DNA from: JAGOUY01 sp964562155
Lineage (GTDB): Bacteria; Patescibacteriota; Patescibacteriia; 2-12-FULL-60-25
Length of the DNA stretch: 64,000 nt
Direction: 5' to 3'
Assembly: GCA_964562155.1 (NCBI GenBank)
Contig: CAZLRU010000003.1
Span: 1 to 64,000, forward strand
Positions 42,536-52,389 of this stretch are shown here, piece after piece. Both the position numbers and the translations under genes were made by a program. The stretch's first letter is position 1, and every line of letters begins with the position of its first letter. Under the pieces are notes generated by a model. It was not told the DNA's origin and searched no databases. It saw nothing but the letters and a program-made list of their open reading frames with translations.

Positions 42536-44422
42536 CTATAAAGCAGGATGATGCCAGCGAGCATACCATAGCTGAAACAGAAGAAAAGCCCAAAGTTCTT
42601 TGCGACGATCAGGACGACCATGCTCGTGCTCTTTTATCCAACGACGAACCGTTTTTGCTTCAAACAACCCTTGTTTTAGCAAAAAAGCTGGATCCGCGTA
42701 GGCCTCTAGGCGGGACTTGAGCGGACCGAGTAGCCATGCGGCGGTCGGAACACCGAAGCCATGCTTGGGACGATTGAGGACAGGCGCCGGAATCACTCCA
42801 TCGAGAAGCTCTCGAAACAGACGTTTACCTTTCCAGTCACCGAGTTTATACGCGTCAGGAATCGCAAAGGCAGCTTCAACCACTCGATGATCAAGGAGAG
42901 GTGAACGACCCTCAATTCCAAACCACATAGTAGCTCGATCCACCTTCACCATTACCTCATCCATAAGAAAACTGCGTAAATATCCCCATGACCACGCTTG
43001 CCACGGCGTCGCCCAGGAAGCGACGTCTTGCGCATGCATCATAAGCATCCGTTCAGCCGCTGAACTATCTACCTGCTCACGTATCCCGGGAGAAAAGAGT
43101 AGAGTCGCTTCGTTCCTTGTTACCGCTCCCCGCCAGGCCAGATCCCGCTTCCAGAGATCACCTTCTCCCAAGCCGCGAGCAGCGCGCTGAAGCTTAAATC
43201 CCGGACTGAAATAGCCGGCTCGTGCGGGCACGGACTCAGCCCCCTTTTTTATCACCCCCAATGAGGACCAGAGCTGCGGGTGCCGCATGGCAAATGCATG
43301 CAGTGGAATATGTTGGTACCCGTAGAGTAATTCGTCACCCCCATCCCCTGCCAATGCGACCGTCAGATATTTTTTCGCAAATCGTGAAAGAAGGAGTTGC
43401 GGCAAGATCGCTGGATCAGCGAGAGGCTCATCGAGACACTCGACCGCTTCGTCGAGCATACTCAACGCATCCTTTTCTGACAGTTTGGCGATGTGATGCT
43501 CGAGACAGAGTGCCTGAGCCACGCCCTTGGCAGCCGCTGTTTCATCGTGTGATGGATCATCGAACCCGATCGTAAATGCTCGCAATCGCTGAGGTGATTG
43601 GCGTGCGGCCGAAGCCGCTATGATCGCCGAATCCAATCCTCCGGATAAAAACAACCCAAGCGGAACATCGGCCATGAGACGATCTTTAACGGCAGCGTCG
43701 ATGGTGGAGCGCAACAAATCGACTGCGTCAGCCGAAGAAGTCACGCAGGGAAACGAGGTGGGATCAAGCCGCCAAAAGTTCGTTGGCGCACTCACTTTAT
43801 CTGAAGATATCGTGATGTAACTTGCCGGAGGAAGCTTATGCACTCCTTTCCAAATACTCATTGGCGTAGGAATAGCATCAGTACGGAAGTAGGCCCCAAG
43901 CGCTTCAAGATTCAATTCTTTGCTCACCGCATTCGCCGCCATCAACGCTTTGAGCTCTGACGCAAACCAGAGCGTGCCCGCCTTCCGCGTGTAGTAAAGG
44001 GGCTTCTTTCCCATCCGATCACGAGCGAGGAGAAGTATTTTATTATTTACATCCCAAATCGCGATAGCAAACATGCCTTCCAATCGAGAAAAGACCTGTT
44101 CTCCCCACGCCGCATATCCATGCACGATCACCTCCGTATCTGAGCGCGTCGCAAATACATATCCAAGACTCCCCAACTCTTCCCGTAACGATGGAAAATT
44201 ATAGATTTCTCCATTTAACATGACCCAGATGGTCTGAGCTTGATTGGAGAGCGGCTGATGGCCATGCACTACATCAATAATACTCAAGCGGCGAAAGGCG
44301 AAACCAACTCCCTCTCCTTGATACATTCCTTCATCATCCGGACCACGACGAATAATCGCCTGCGCGGCTTGTTCGAGTTGCGCGCGCGTACCGAGTCCCG
44401 CATAGCCGGCAATACCACACAT
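42536..44422 (-). CDS. asnB: Asparagine synthase-type amidotransferase (AsnB family), copy 1
   Basis: A 628-residue class II glutamine amidotransferase. Cys2 in MCGIAGYAG is the N-terminal nucleophile; RRGPDDEGM and NGEIYNFPSL complete the glutaminase domain. The synthetase domain has the pyrophosphate loop SGGLDSAIIAA and LAGDGGDELLYGY. Family members in glycan loci amidate uronic acids rather than aspartate, which fits the nearby uronic acid-type genes. It shares the fold with the 56546 protein but clearly differs in sequence. It follows a GT2 gene by 6 nt. Confidence 0.9.
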   Translation of the reverse strand: MCGIAGYAGLGTRAQLEQAAQAIIRRGPDDEGMYQGEGVGFAFRRLSIIDVVHGHQPLSNQAQTIWVMLNGEIYNFPSLREELGSLGYVFATRSDTEVIVHGYAAWGEQVFSRLEGMFAIAIWDVNNKILLLARDRMGKKPLYYTRKAGTLWFASELKALMAANAVSKELNLEALGAYFRTDAIPTPMSIWKGVHKLPPASYITISSDKVSAPTNFWRLDPTSFPCVTSSADAVDLLRSTIDAAVKDRLMADVPLGLFLSGGLDSAIIAASAARQSPQRLRAFTIGFDDPSHDETAAAKGVAQALCLEHHIAKLSEKDALSMLDEAVECLDEPLADPAILPQLLLSRFAKKYLTVALAGDGGDELLYGYQHIPLHAFAMRHPQLWSSLGVIKKGAESVPARAGYFSPGFKLQRAARGLGEGDLWKRDLAWRGAVTRNEATLLFSPGIREQVDSSAAERMLMMHAQDVASWATPWQAWSWGYLRSFLMDEVMVKVDRATMWFGIEGRSPLLDHRVVEAAFAIPDAYKLGDWKGKRLFRELLDGVIPAPVLNRPKHGFGVPTAAWLLGPLKSRLEAYADPAFLLKQGLFEAKTVRRWIKEHEHGRPDRRKELWAFLLFQLWYARWHHPAL

Positions 44423-44428
44423 AGAATA

Positions 44429-45268
44429 TTAGATAATTGATACTTGCTCACGGCGACGGTTTTGCCACCATGCTTTTGATTGAACGATCATTACCGCCAA
44501 CCGATACCAGAGCAAGATAAGCGTGTAAGGCAACGGCATTGCCACCCGTCGTTTTATAAACGCGCGACCGTAGGCACAGACAGCACGCAACGACTGACCC
44601 GTAAAAGAACGAATATTATAATAAAGAATCCAACGTAGAAGAAAAAACACACTGGAAGGAAACTGGGTTTGGGCTTCGATCGCGAGGTAGCGCCGAACTT
44701 TTTGAAAATAGAGATCGGGCGGAAGCCAAATAGAGGAGATCCCCTCATTATGAGGCACGACGCGGATAGCTGGCGGGACAATGAATCGTTCGTGCACTTT
44801 GCGCTCTACCAAACTCAATCCATCAGAGCGTCTAAAGACACGGATATATCGATCCGGGTAGGAGAATGCCTCCTGAACAAGGGGTCCCGTCGGCAAGCGC
44901 ATAACCCGACAAAAACTATGCGCTTCCTGAGGAGTATTACGCTCGATAATGCCCCTAACCACCTGCAAGCACTCGGGTGTTGGCTCCTCATCCGCATCTA
45001 AGGTAAACACCCAGTCATATTTAGCCAACGACCATAAGCGTAAACGCATTGCGCGAAAATCTTGGATGCGTTGATTCGGTTCGTTTGTATCAAATTGGTT
45101 CTCCACCCGTACACCAAGAGATTGCGCCAATTCACGCGTACCATCCGTACTATTCCCATCCAGGATATAGACGTCTTCAAACTGCTCAAGCAGGGTAGGT
45201 AGTAACCGCTTAAGATCGGCGTAATTATTCAGCGTCAGTAGCGGCGCAGAACATCGGAGTTTGCTCAT
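44429..45268 (-). CDS. GT2 family glycosyltransferase
   Basis: A 279-residue GT-A enzyme. LDGNSTDGTRE (33-43), FDTNEPNQRIQDFRAM and FTLDADEEPTPE (metal-binding DAD) are visible. The remaining part has CRVMRLPTGPLVQEAF and PDRYIRVFRRSDGL, with a C-terminal amphipathic or membrane segment. This looks like a WaaE/KdtX-like GT2 family (lipopolysaccharide-type heptose or glucose transferase). It overlaps the upstream WecB gene by ATGA. Donor and acceptor are unknown. Confidence 0.82.
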   Translation of the reverse strand: MSKLRCSAPLLTLNNYADLKRLLPTLLEQFEDVYILDGNSTDGTRELAQSLGVRVENQFDTNEPNQRIQDFRAMRLRLWSLAKYDWVFTLDADEEPTPECLQVVRGIIERNTPQEAHSFCRVMRLPTGPLVQEAFSYPDRYIRVFRRSDGLSLVERKVHERFIVPPAIRVVPHNEGISSIWLPPDLYFQKVRRYLAIEAQTQFPSSVFFLLRWILYYNIRSFTGQSLRAVCAYGRAFIKRRVAMPLPYTLILLWYRLAVMIVQSKAWWQNRRREQVSII

Positions 45269-46359
45269 AGAGAGCTCGTCTTGCCTCGGTAAAGGATATC
45301 AATCACTTTTTGACTCGTCTGCCCATCCCCAAAAGGATTAGACCAGGTGCGAGACTTTTTCTTGGCAAGCTCCAGGCAAGTCATTAATGTTTCCGCGTCT
45401 GGCTCCGGATGCAGTTCATTTGCACCAACACTCAAGGTTTCCGGACGCTCCGTGTTCGCGCGCAACGTCACACAGGGGACACGTAAAATACAAGCTTCTT
45501 CTTGGAGACCACCCGAGTCAGTCAGGACCAGTTCCGCCGATGCTTGCAAGCGCAACAGATCAAGATAGCCAACGGGTTCGATAGCGGTAAACACATCTTT
45601 TTCCAAGATGATCCCCGCTTGATCGAGTTGAGACTTCGTCCGTGGATGAACAGGAAAGACGAGCTTCAATCCGTGCGCGCGACCCGCTTGCGCTAACGCC
45701 TGGGTCCACGCATGCAAACGCGCCGGCTCATCTACATTACTTGGACGATGCATCGTTAAGAGCGCGTAGGGTTGATTCGTGATCCCTAATCGTTCAGCAA
45801 TATCACTTTTTTCGTAGGCAACTTTTGCATAATGAAGCGCCGCATCAACAATCGTGTTACCGACAACGCGCACCCCTTCATGCACAATCCCCTCTTGTGC
45901 AAGACGCTCGCGTTGCAAATCCGTGGGACAAAAGAGCCACTTCGCCAACCGATCAGCCAAGACACGATTCGCCTCCTCAGGCATGGACCAGTCATCGCTT
46001 CGCAACCCCGCTTCTAGATGCGCAACAGGAATCCCCATCTTGTAGGCGGTTAAAGCGCCCGCCAAAACGGAATTTGTATCCCCCTGCACCAGCACAGCAT
46101 CTGGCCGTATGTCTTTTAAAACCTCTTCCAAGCGCTGCATCATGAGACCTATTTGGCGAGCGGGAGCATGCGAACCTACATGGACATGAGCTAACGGCGC
46201 GGGCAGGTTCAATTCTTGAAAAAAAATCTCGTCCAGTTCGGCTGTATAGTGTTGACCCGTATGAATGATCCCGATTGGCAAGCCACGCCGAAGCGCCTCC
46301 AGGATAATGGGGGCTGTTTTAATGATTTCCGGGCGGGTACCAAGGATAATAGCTAGCAT
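45265..46359 (-). CDS. wecB: UDP-N-acetylglucosamine 2-epimerase (non-hydrolysing), copy 1
   Basis: A 364-residue enzyme that interconverts UDP-GlcNAc and UDP-ManNAc. GTRPEIIKTAP (7-17), HTGQHYTAELDEIFF (34-48), VQGDTNSVLAGAL (92-104), EAGLRSDDWSMPEEANR (116-132), TMHRPSNVD and DSGGLQEEACIL are the family marks. It opens a run of five minus-strand genes with the GT2 and AsnB genes. A second, diverged copy is at 59430. Confidence 0.92.
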   Translation of the reverse strand: MLAIILGTRPEIIKTAPIILEALRRGLPIGIIHTGQHYTAELDEIFFQELNLPAPLAHVHVGSHAPARQIGLMMQRLEEVLKDIRPDAVLVQGDTNSVLAGALTAYKMGIPVAHLEAGLRSDDWSMPEEANRVLADRLAKWLFCPTDLQRERLAQEGIVHEGVRVVGNTIVDAALHYAKVAYEKSDIAERLGITNQPYALLTMHRPSNVDEPARLHAWTQALAQAGRAHGLKLVFPVHPRTKSQLDQAGIILEKDVFTAIEPVGYLDLLRLQASAELVLTDSGGLQEEACILRVPCVTLRANTERPETLSVGANELHPEPDAETLMTCLELAKKKSRTWSNPFGDGQTSQKVIDILYRGKTSSL

Positions 46360-46459
46360 GTACTTTGGCTTATTTAAGCAGCTTTTTTTGTCGCTTGCAA
46401 CCTACGAATGACGATAATAGACTTTCTTGTGTTCCTGTGTTTGAATTTTGTCAGTTGTT

Positions 46460-46885
46460 ATGCTTTTTCGTTCCCTCATCGCAGACACCGCACGTGCTCT
46501 TTTTTTAGGTACAACACAGACTATCGCGCTACCATTTTATCACGAAACACAAGAAGCGGCCGCTGCATATACCGTCATGGAATGGGAACAGATGCGACAA
46601 CCCTATCAGAGCGCTTGCGTACTCGCCGCGCTTGCATTTCACGCTCATGGTTGGCTTTTATACCGTTGTTCCATATCTTCCTTAAACGGTTTGCAGGTTC
46701 AACAACTTCTTCAGATTTGGCTACGATTTCCCTTGACTCCCCCGGGGGATTTTGTGCGTGCGATGACGATGTTTTCTTTTATGAGCCTGATGGACCAATC
46801 ACAAACCTGGGAAGCGCTCTCATTACAAGGATATGAGAGGTATACGTATGCTTTACGTCTTTATCACGACTTGCTCGCGCTATGA
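46460..46885 (+). CDS. Small hypothetical protein paired with a GMC oxidoreductase
   Basis: A 141-residue protein of unknown family. It is helical, has ATARALFLGTTQTIALPFY-like N-terminal wording and LQIWLRFPLTPPGDFVRAMT in the middle, and no signal peptide. Position and the ATGA overlap with the GMC oxidoreductase gene suggest a dedicated partner, comparable with small subunits such as gluconate dehydrogenase subunit 3, which accompany flavin dehydrogenases. This is inference from arrangement. ATG 46460 was taken over an in-frame start at 46448. The overlapping frame at 46408-46836 is rejected as a shadow. Confidence 0.7.
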   Translation: MLFRSLIADTARALFLGTTQTIALPFYHETQEAAAAYTVMEWEQMRQPYQSACVLAALAFHAHGWLLYRCSISSLNGLQVQQLLQIWLRFPLTPPGDFVRAMTMFSFMSLMDQSQTWEALSLQGYERYTYALRLYHDLLAL

Positions 46886-48315
46886 ACGACACTGTTCGAA
46901 CCTCTCTCATCACGTGCGCCGGCAATACAGAGTTCAGTACCCGTGAACTGATCGTTGGTAGTGGCGTAGGAGGTTCTTTATGTGCGGATTGGTATAGCCG
47001 ACAAAGAGAAGGGGTACTGGTCTTAGAAGAAGGTCCTGACAGCTCAGAGCTTCCGTCTCCGCCTACTCTCCTTGGCTGTATGCGTGGCATGTGGAGAGAG
47101 GGAGGAATTGTACCGATTGAAAGCAATGCGCGGTTCGTCTTTGCAGAAGGCAGAACCGTAGGAGGGGGGAGCATGGTAAACGCGGGGATTCTTCATCGTC
47201 TTCCACCGGAAATTGCGACTGACTGGCAGACACGCTATCACCTAGCTAACTACGGAACAGAAGTGCTCGAGCCCTTCTTCTCACAAGCGGAAGCCGTGTG
47301 CGCCATCCCCCCATCCCCAACCCCCTCACCATCTCTTCAGGCGCAATTTTTTTGTGATGGAGCAAAAGCCCAGAGCTGGGAAACCGTTTCCCCTCTTACA
47401 ACCATCGGCACTCAGCCAAATGGATTTATCAGCCGTCAGAGCATGCGAGCAACCTATCTCGCTCGAGCCTGCACGCAAGGCACACAGATTCTCACCCGCT
47501 GCCGCGCTCAACGCATCATCATCCAACAAAACCGAGCCGTAGGCGTTATTGCAGAGCATGAACACCCCGATGGTACCAAACACTTGATTACTATTCATTG
47601 TGAGCGATTAACCTTGGCCTGTGGCGCCTTACAAACTCCTCTCCTTCTACAACGTAGCGGGATCACTCGTCGCATCGGACAAACACTTCGCTTTCATCCA
47701 ACACTGAGAATCACCGCTTCGTTCCCAACCGTTGTTAGGCCCTGGAACGATCTCATGTCCGCCATCCAAATCAAAGCCTTGGCTCCGGAGCTTTCGTTTG
47801 GCATGTCACTATCTTGGCCCGCTCATTTAGCCGCTTCTCTTACGCCTCAATGGCCTTATAGCCGGCCCCTTCTTGACCAACTCGAACATCTCGCCATGTA
47901 TTACGTAGCGACTCCAAGTCACGGAACGGGACACATTCGCCCCTTTGGCCCCTCCTCGTATCGAGTAACATATCCACTGGGCGCACAGGATCTCTTCTGG
48001 TTAGAAAAAGGGTATCGTCATCTCGCGCGTCTCTTGACCTCAGCGGGAGCAATTCACCTCGCCGGATCTCTCCGCGGCAAAACAAACATAGAGCAACCCT
48101 TTAAAGCCAAAGACCTGTTTGCGATGTCTATTCATGCGTTTAGCTCCTGCCCCATGGGGGAAACGGATATGTGCCCAGTTGATTCCTACGGAAAGTTAAA
48201 AGGGTTTACCAATATCACCATTCAGGATGCCAGCCTATTACCGGAAGCCCCAACGGTTAATCCCCAACTCACGGTCATGGCGACAGTTCTGCGTAATCTC
48301 ACTCTCGGCAGCTAA
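46882..48315 (+). CDS. GMC family FAD-dependent oxidoreductase
   Basis: A 477-residue flavoprotein. LIVGSGVGGSLCADW (17-31) is the FAD-binding loop, FAEGRTVGGGSMVNAG the GMC signature, ACGALQTPLLLQRSG the second one, and the C-terminal SIHAFSSCPMG and APTVNPQLTVMATV supply the expected catalytic His and Asn. GMC enzymes oxidise alcohols such as sugars or sterols. Its start overlaps the small partner gene by ATGA, and an SDR gene follows after 8 nt, so an oxidation step on a sugar or lipid in the glycan pathway is plausible. Confidence 0.85.
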   Translation: MNDTVRTSLITCAGNTEFSTRELIVGSGVGGSLCADWYSRQREGVLVLEEGPDSSELPSPPTLLGCMRGMWREGGIVPIESNARFVFAEGRTVGGGSMVNAGILHRLPPEIATDWQTRYHLANYGTEVLEPFFSQAEAVCAIPPSPTPSPSLQAQFFCDGAKAQSWETVSPLTTIGTQPNGFISRQSMRATYLARACTQGTQILTRCRAQRIIIQQNRAVGVIAEHEHPDGTKHLITIHCERLTLACGALQTPLLLQRSGITRRIGQTLRFHPTLRITASFPTVVRPWNDLMSAIQIKALAPELSFGMSLSWPAHLAASLTPQWPYSRPLLDQLEHLAMYYVATPSHGTGHIRPFGPSSYRVTYPLGAQDLFWLEKGYRHLARLLTSAGAIHLAGSLRGKTNIEQPFKAKDLFAMSIHAFSSCPMGETDMCPVDSYGKLKGFTNITIQDASLLPEAPTVNPQLTVMATVLRNLTLGS

Positions 48316-48323
48316 CTTCACCT

Positions 48324-49409
48324 ATGCCCACTCCTTCTCAAGATCTTATCTTAACCGGTTTTCCCGGGTGGTTTGGTAGTCGATTCTTGGAGCTTTTTCT
48401 TCAGCGTCCCGAGGGGCTGTACACCTCTCTTCCATGGAAACGTGTGATCGCGCTCGTGGAGCCGGATCGACTGGAACAGGCAACTCAGCTTCTTAAGCGC
48501 TTCCCCCCTCAGAGCGAAGAGAGAACGATTGAGGTCATTCCTCTGGATTTATCAGATGAGCATGCGTGCTCCGCTCTTACCCTTGCGACTACGCAGGGAG
48601 TGTTCGTACATGCAGCAGGTATCATCCACCCAAAGCGTACGGGGGATTTTTTTCGCATCAATACAAAGGGAACGGAACACTTTTTGGGAATCGCTCTACG
48701 CCATCACGCGCAGCGCATCGTGCACATATCCTCGAACAGCCCCTGTGGCAGCAATCCTACCGCCATACATCGCTTTACATCCGCTTCGCCCTATATTCCT
48801 TATATGGGGTACGGAAAAAGCAAGATGCTTGCCGAACAGCTCCTATCTCACTGGTCAGCCATCCATGCTATTCCCGCCACGATTTTACGCCCATGCTGGT
48901 TTTTTGGTCCGCACCAACCAGAGCGGCAAGCGCGCTTCTTTCAGATGATTTTCAAAGGCATATTCCCTGTTCTTGGAAAAGGTCAGCACGTTCGCTCACT
49001 GACCTTTGTTGATGACTTGGTGCAGGCGGCGGTGCGCGCCGCTCTCTCGGAAGCAAAAGGCGTCCATACCTACTGGATCGCATTGGAGCAGTCTCCGACC
49101 GCCCTCGAACTCGTGGAAACCGTGCGCACCGTTATGCGGGAGGAATTCTCTTTGCGGCCACATGAACGGACGATTTTTATCCCCTATTTTCTCAGCACAA
49201 TTGCCCGCTGGGCGGACGCGGCCCTACAGCGAGCTGGATTCTATCAACAAGAACTGCATGTAGTAGGCGAGCTTGGTTTATCCATTGCCTGCTCCGTTGA
49301 AGAAGCCAAGCGCGAGCTCGGTTTTCAACCAACGAAAGATTTACGCACGATTGTTCTTGCGTCTCTTACTTGGGCGCGAGCTCACAACCAAGGTATTCAT
49401 ATCGACTAA
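48324..49409 (+). CDS. NAD-dependent epimerase/dehydratase (extended SDR)
   Basis: A 361-residue extended SDR. LTGFPGWFGSRFLE (10-23) is the NAD loop with Gly-x2-Gly-x2-Gly spacing, FVHAAGIIHPKR follows, and the catalytic pair is in YGKSKMLAE. The GFPGWFG wording and a longer C-terminal part differ from typical GalE-like enzymes, so a nucleotide-sugar substrate is probable but not certain. It is the third gene of a plus-strand unit with the GMC oxidoreductase and a GT-C-like protein. Confidence 0.82.
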   Translation: MPTPSQDLILTGFPGWFGSRFLELFLQRPEGLYTSLPWKRVIALVEPDRLEQATQLLKRFPPQSEERTIEVIPLDLSDEHACSALTLATTQGVFVHAAGIIHPKRTGDFFRINTKGTEHFLGIALRHHAQRIVHISSNSPCGSNPTAIHRFTSASPYIPYMGYGKSKMLAEQLLSHWSAIHAIPATILRPCWFFGPHQPERQARFFQMIFKGIFPVLGKGQHVRSLTFVDDLVQAAVRAALSEAKGVHTYWIALEQSPTALELVETVRTVMREEFSLRPHERTIFIPYFLSTIARWADAALQRAGFYQQELHVVGELGLSIACSVEEAKRELGFQPTKDLRTIVLASLTWARAHNQGIHID

Positions 49410-49424
49410 ATAATACTTTATTTT

Positions 49425-51293
49425 ATGTGGTCACCACGTATACGTAGCTTACTCGGGTGGGGCATGCTTCTCCCCCTCGTCTTAGCTATTTATACACTTG
49501 TTCCTTTTTTTCTCATGCAGGCTACGTGGGGAGCATCTCCCTGGTGGCGCATCCCCGTTATTCAAGACGCTCTGTTTGACTCACACATGTATCTGACTTG
49601 GGTAGGGTATGTGCAGGCAGGCATTCCGTTTGCGAACAATATCGGCTGGTATTCCACATGTCTACGCGTCATTCAATCCATCTTTGGCGGATCCCTCTCA
49701 ACCGCGGAACTCTGGCTTATCAGTCGCTGGCTCGCCGCTCTTTTGTCCGTGTACACGATGTACTTCATCTTCCGGACTGGACTTACACTTGAAAAACGCG
49801 CCGCTTCTCTTTTTGCCCTCGCTTGGGGATTGGCGGTTATTTCAAATGCCGGCTGGAGACCCGGAGCTTATTCCTGGTATCTCCCTTTTGCCATTCTCGC
49901 CTGCCAAGGCATCCTTTCCATCTCCTCAACACGCGGCCTGTTTAAACAAGGACTCGTTCTTCTAGGAAGTATCGTCCTTGCCAGCATCTATCCTTGGTTT
50001 CTTATCCCGATCGGCCTCTGGGGCGCCGTCGAAATTGCTCGCAACCTTTTCCGACGAACACGAACTTGGGCGCTCGCTTGGGGAGCTCTCAGTCTTGCAA
50101 GTTTAGGCTCGGTTTTTGTCATCATGCATAGCATCCCTTGGGCTCGGATACAAACGACACTGGATGTATTTATGCGATACGGTGTCGGTTTTACTCACCT
50201 ACCTTTTTTAACCACCGCCGCCCTCGTTCCTTTGGGCTGGTTAGGAATTACCGTTTTACAAGGGCGAACAACAACTCAACCATCCCAACATCTCCTTGCT
50301 CTATATAGCGGTTGGCTCGTTACGTTTTTCTGTTTTGAAATGACACCTTTTACCGGGATTGTTTTTCAAAATGATCACTTTCGAGGATTCGTCTTGCTTC
50401 TTACCTGGATTCATCTTGGATTCTTATATAAAACCCACGTCTCCCCCTCTCAAAAACCATCACCCTCTACTCGCGTCTTGTTGGGGGGAATTTTTTTCTT
50501 GTCGTTAGTGGTTAGCGTATGGAAAGCAACCCTCTTTCTCTTTGCTCCCAGTGACGATCTTTCGATTATACAGGTCGCCTACTGGGTTCCTCTCGCGCTC
50601 GCAAGCTTCCTCATGCTTGCTTCTGGCTATAGGCGTCTCGTTCCTTATCTTAGCGTGGGAATTTTTTGCGTATTTGCCACCGTTGCCAGTGTTAATATCT
50701 ACGGGAGACATTTTCATCATCCCGAAGATTTAGAGCTACGGGCACATATACGAGAACTCGTTCTTTCTCACGTGCCTCTGGAAGATCGTATCTGCATTGA
50801 TCCTGTGCGCGGGAGTCCGATAGCTGCCAATACCCCACGAGTCCTTCTCCCATCCAGCACCTATCGTTTTCGAGTTGAAGCCGAAGTCGAGCAAATCACA
50901 CTACTACAAGCATATACCCTGGGCTTTATAGCGCAAAAAGATGCGCACGAAGAGAGCCACCTTCGAGCTATCATCGCTCAAGATCAAGCGCTGCCTTGCC
51001 AACAGTACAAATGGGCACGATCTCTCTTCATACGATTCGGCATGACGGAGACACGCGCAGACGCCCTTATCGGGTGTCCCGCGGCGCGTCTAGCAACTCT
51101 ATCTCAATTCGTATTTGATCACTCCTCCATCCCCTCCTCGACACAACGCCAGGTCTTTCAGCGCGCTTGTCCGTGGATTATTGTTATGCCAGGACTCAAT
51201 CATTTGTGGAACATTCCCAAGGACTCCATCTGGTACCCCACACCTGAGGGTGCCGCCTTGGTCAAGAACGTTTTACCCGAGGAGACGAAGTAG
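49425..51293 (+). CDS. GT-C-like multi-span membrane protein, paralogue of 53104
   Basis: A 622-residue protein with about twelve membrane segments and an external tail of about 160 residues. The segment WWRIPVIQDALFDSHMYLTW then NNIGWYSTCLR near the N-terminus aligns with WWRIMIISPGVFDTYTYLQW then NAIGWFMWVLR in the 53104 protein; the external tails also share a Cys-x-Tyr/Glu and FGCQ-like pattern. The Asp in the first loop is a candidate catalytic residue as in GT-C enzymes. It overlaps the convergent SDR gene by 21 bp. A TACTTT box lies 5 nt before ATG. Confidence 0.72.
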   Translation: MWSPRIRSLLGWGMLLPLVLAIYTLVPFFLMQATWGASPWWRIPVIQDALFDSHMYLTWVGYVQAGIPFANNIGWYSTCLRVIQSIFGGSLSTAELWLISRWLAALLSVYTMYFIFRTGLTLEKRAASLFALAWGLAVISNAGWRPGAYSWYLPFAILACQGILSISSTRGLFKQGLVLLGSIVLASIYPWFLIPIGLWGAVEIARNLFRRTRTWALAWGALSLASLGSVFVIMHSIPWARIQTTLDVFMRYGVGFTHLPFLTTAALVPLGWLGITVLQGRTTTQPSQHLLALYSGWLVTFFCFEMTPFTGIVFQNDHFRGFVLLLTWIHLGFLYKTHVSPSQKPSPSTRVLLGGIFFLSLVVSVWKATLFLFAPSDDLSIIQVAYWVPLALASFLMLASGYRRLVPYLSVGIFCVFATVASVNIYGRHFHHPEDLELRAHIRELVLSHVPLEDRICIDPVRGSPIAANTPRVLLPSSTYRFRVEAEVEQITLLQAYTLGFIAQKDAHEESHLRAIIAQDQALPCQQYKWARSLFIRFGMTETRADALIGCPAARLATLSQFVFDHSSIPSSTQRQVFQRACPWIIVMPGLNHLWNIPKDSIWYPTPEGAALVKNVLPEETK

Positions 51294-52286
51294 GCCCCGC
51301 TTCACTCCCCTTGAGTGAATAGACCCTCCTTTTCCTGTTTGAGGATGCTGTTTGTACCACAAAAAGGCTTCTGCGAGCATATCTGCGTTGCTCTTGGTCG
51401 GCACCCAGTTTAACAATCGCTCGATTTTTTCCGTTGAGAAAAAGATGTCTTTATCGGCTACCGTGTATTGATAACTTACGAATGGCACTAGTCGAACCGC
51501 GCTCAAGAGAGGCAATACTAGACGCGCGATCACCCCTGGCACTCCGTAGACCCTGGAACGGCTCCCCACCTTGATAAAGAACCCCTCCAAATCTTCACGT
51601 AAAGGGCCAAAGAATGGCGTACCAATGTTCACATCCTCTCCTTTGCAGGCAGGACTCGTTGAAATGCGATAGACCGCTTCCGCTAAATCACTCGCCGCAA
51701 TAAGCTGGTAGCGATTACGCCCTTGCCCTAAAACAATAACAGGACGATGACGCGCGACCCAGTCAAATATCAGTGCAAGAATTCCCATTCTGCCCGGACC
51801 AACAATGGTTCGAGGTCGTACAATCGAAATATCCAGACGATCCTTGAAAGATCGACAAACAGCCTCGGCGGCGGCTTTTGATTTACCATATTCCTCAAAC
51901 GGCGCGAGCGGAGTCTCTTCGGTGATAGGACCTGAGGTGGTAGGCACTCCAAAAACAGATGAGGAAGAAATGAATATGACCTTTTTTACTCCCACCGCTT
52001 CCGCCGCTTTCAGCACCGCCTTCGTACCTTCGACATTCACCTGCCAGAAACGCTTTTTATCCCGTGCAAGTGGAACCACAGCAGCATTGTGAATCAAGAC
52101 ATCGTTAGGACGCAATTCCTCCGCCACCGCTTGCGGATTCGTGACATCCGTTAGCGCATACGTCGCTCCCGGTACGGGAGTAGCAGGAGGCAAGACATCT
52201 AACCCCTTGACCGCTTCCCCCTTGGATACCAGTAGCTCAACCAAATGCTGGCCAAAAAACCCTGATCCGCCGGTAACAATATACAT
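51273..52286 (-). CDS. NAD-dependent epimerase (extended SDR, 3-beta-HSD-like)
   Basis: A 337-residue extended SDR. VTGGSGFFGQH (4-14) is the NAD loop, SSSSVFG the serine block and EEYGKSKAAAE the YxxxK pair. RPRTIVGPGRMG and the long C-terminal part resemble 3-beta-hydroxysteroid dehydrogenase/cholesterol dehydrogenase-like members, often nucleotide-sugar or lipid enzymes in bacteria. TATATC lies 7 nt before ATG. The gene stands alone and its 3' end overlaps the convergent GT-C-like gene. Confidence 0.82.
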   Translation of the reverse strand: MYIVTGGSGFFGQHLVELLVSKGEAVKGLDVLPPATPVPGATYALTDVTNPQAVAEELRPNDVLIHNAAVVPLARDKKRFWQVNVEGTKAVLKAAEAVGVKKVIFISSSSVFGVPTTSGPITEETPLAPFEEYGKSKAAAEAVCRSFKDRLDISIVRPRTIVGPGRMGILALIFDWVARHRPVIVLGQGRNRYQLIAASDLAEAVYRISTSPACKGEDVNIGTPFFGPLREDLEGFFIKVGSRSRVYGVPGVIARLVLPLLSAVRLVPFVSYQYTVADKDIFFSTEKIERLLNWVPTKSNADMLAEAFLWYKQHPQTGKGGSIHSRGVKRGLLRLLG

Positions 52287-52389
52287 AATGATTGATATAT
52301 TGCTTTTATCCTACGCTAAATACCCTTTTTAGGAAATAAGCTTTCCTTGATTGCCAAAGGACGAGCTTGAGGCTACGCTACGCCTATCT

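Noticed and set aside
46408..46836. Plus-strand 142-codon frame overlapping the small GMC partner
   Set aside because: The other frame (46460-46885) is linked to the GMC gene by an ATGA overlap and has balanced composition; this one ends inside the partner and has no relation to it.
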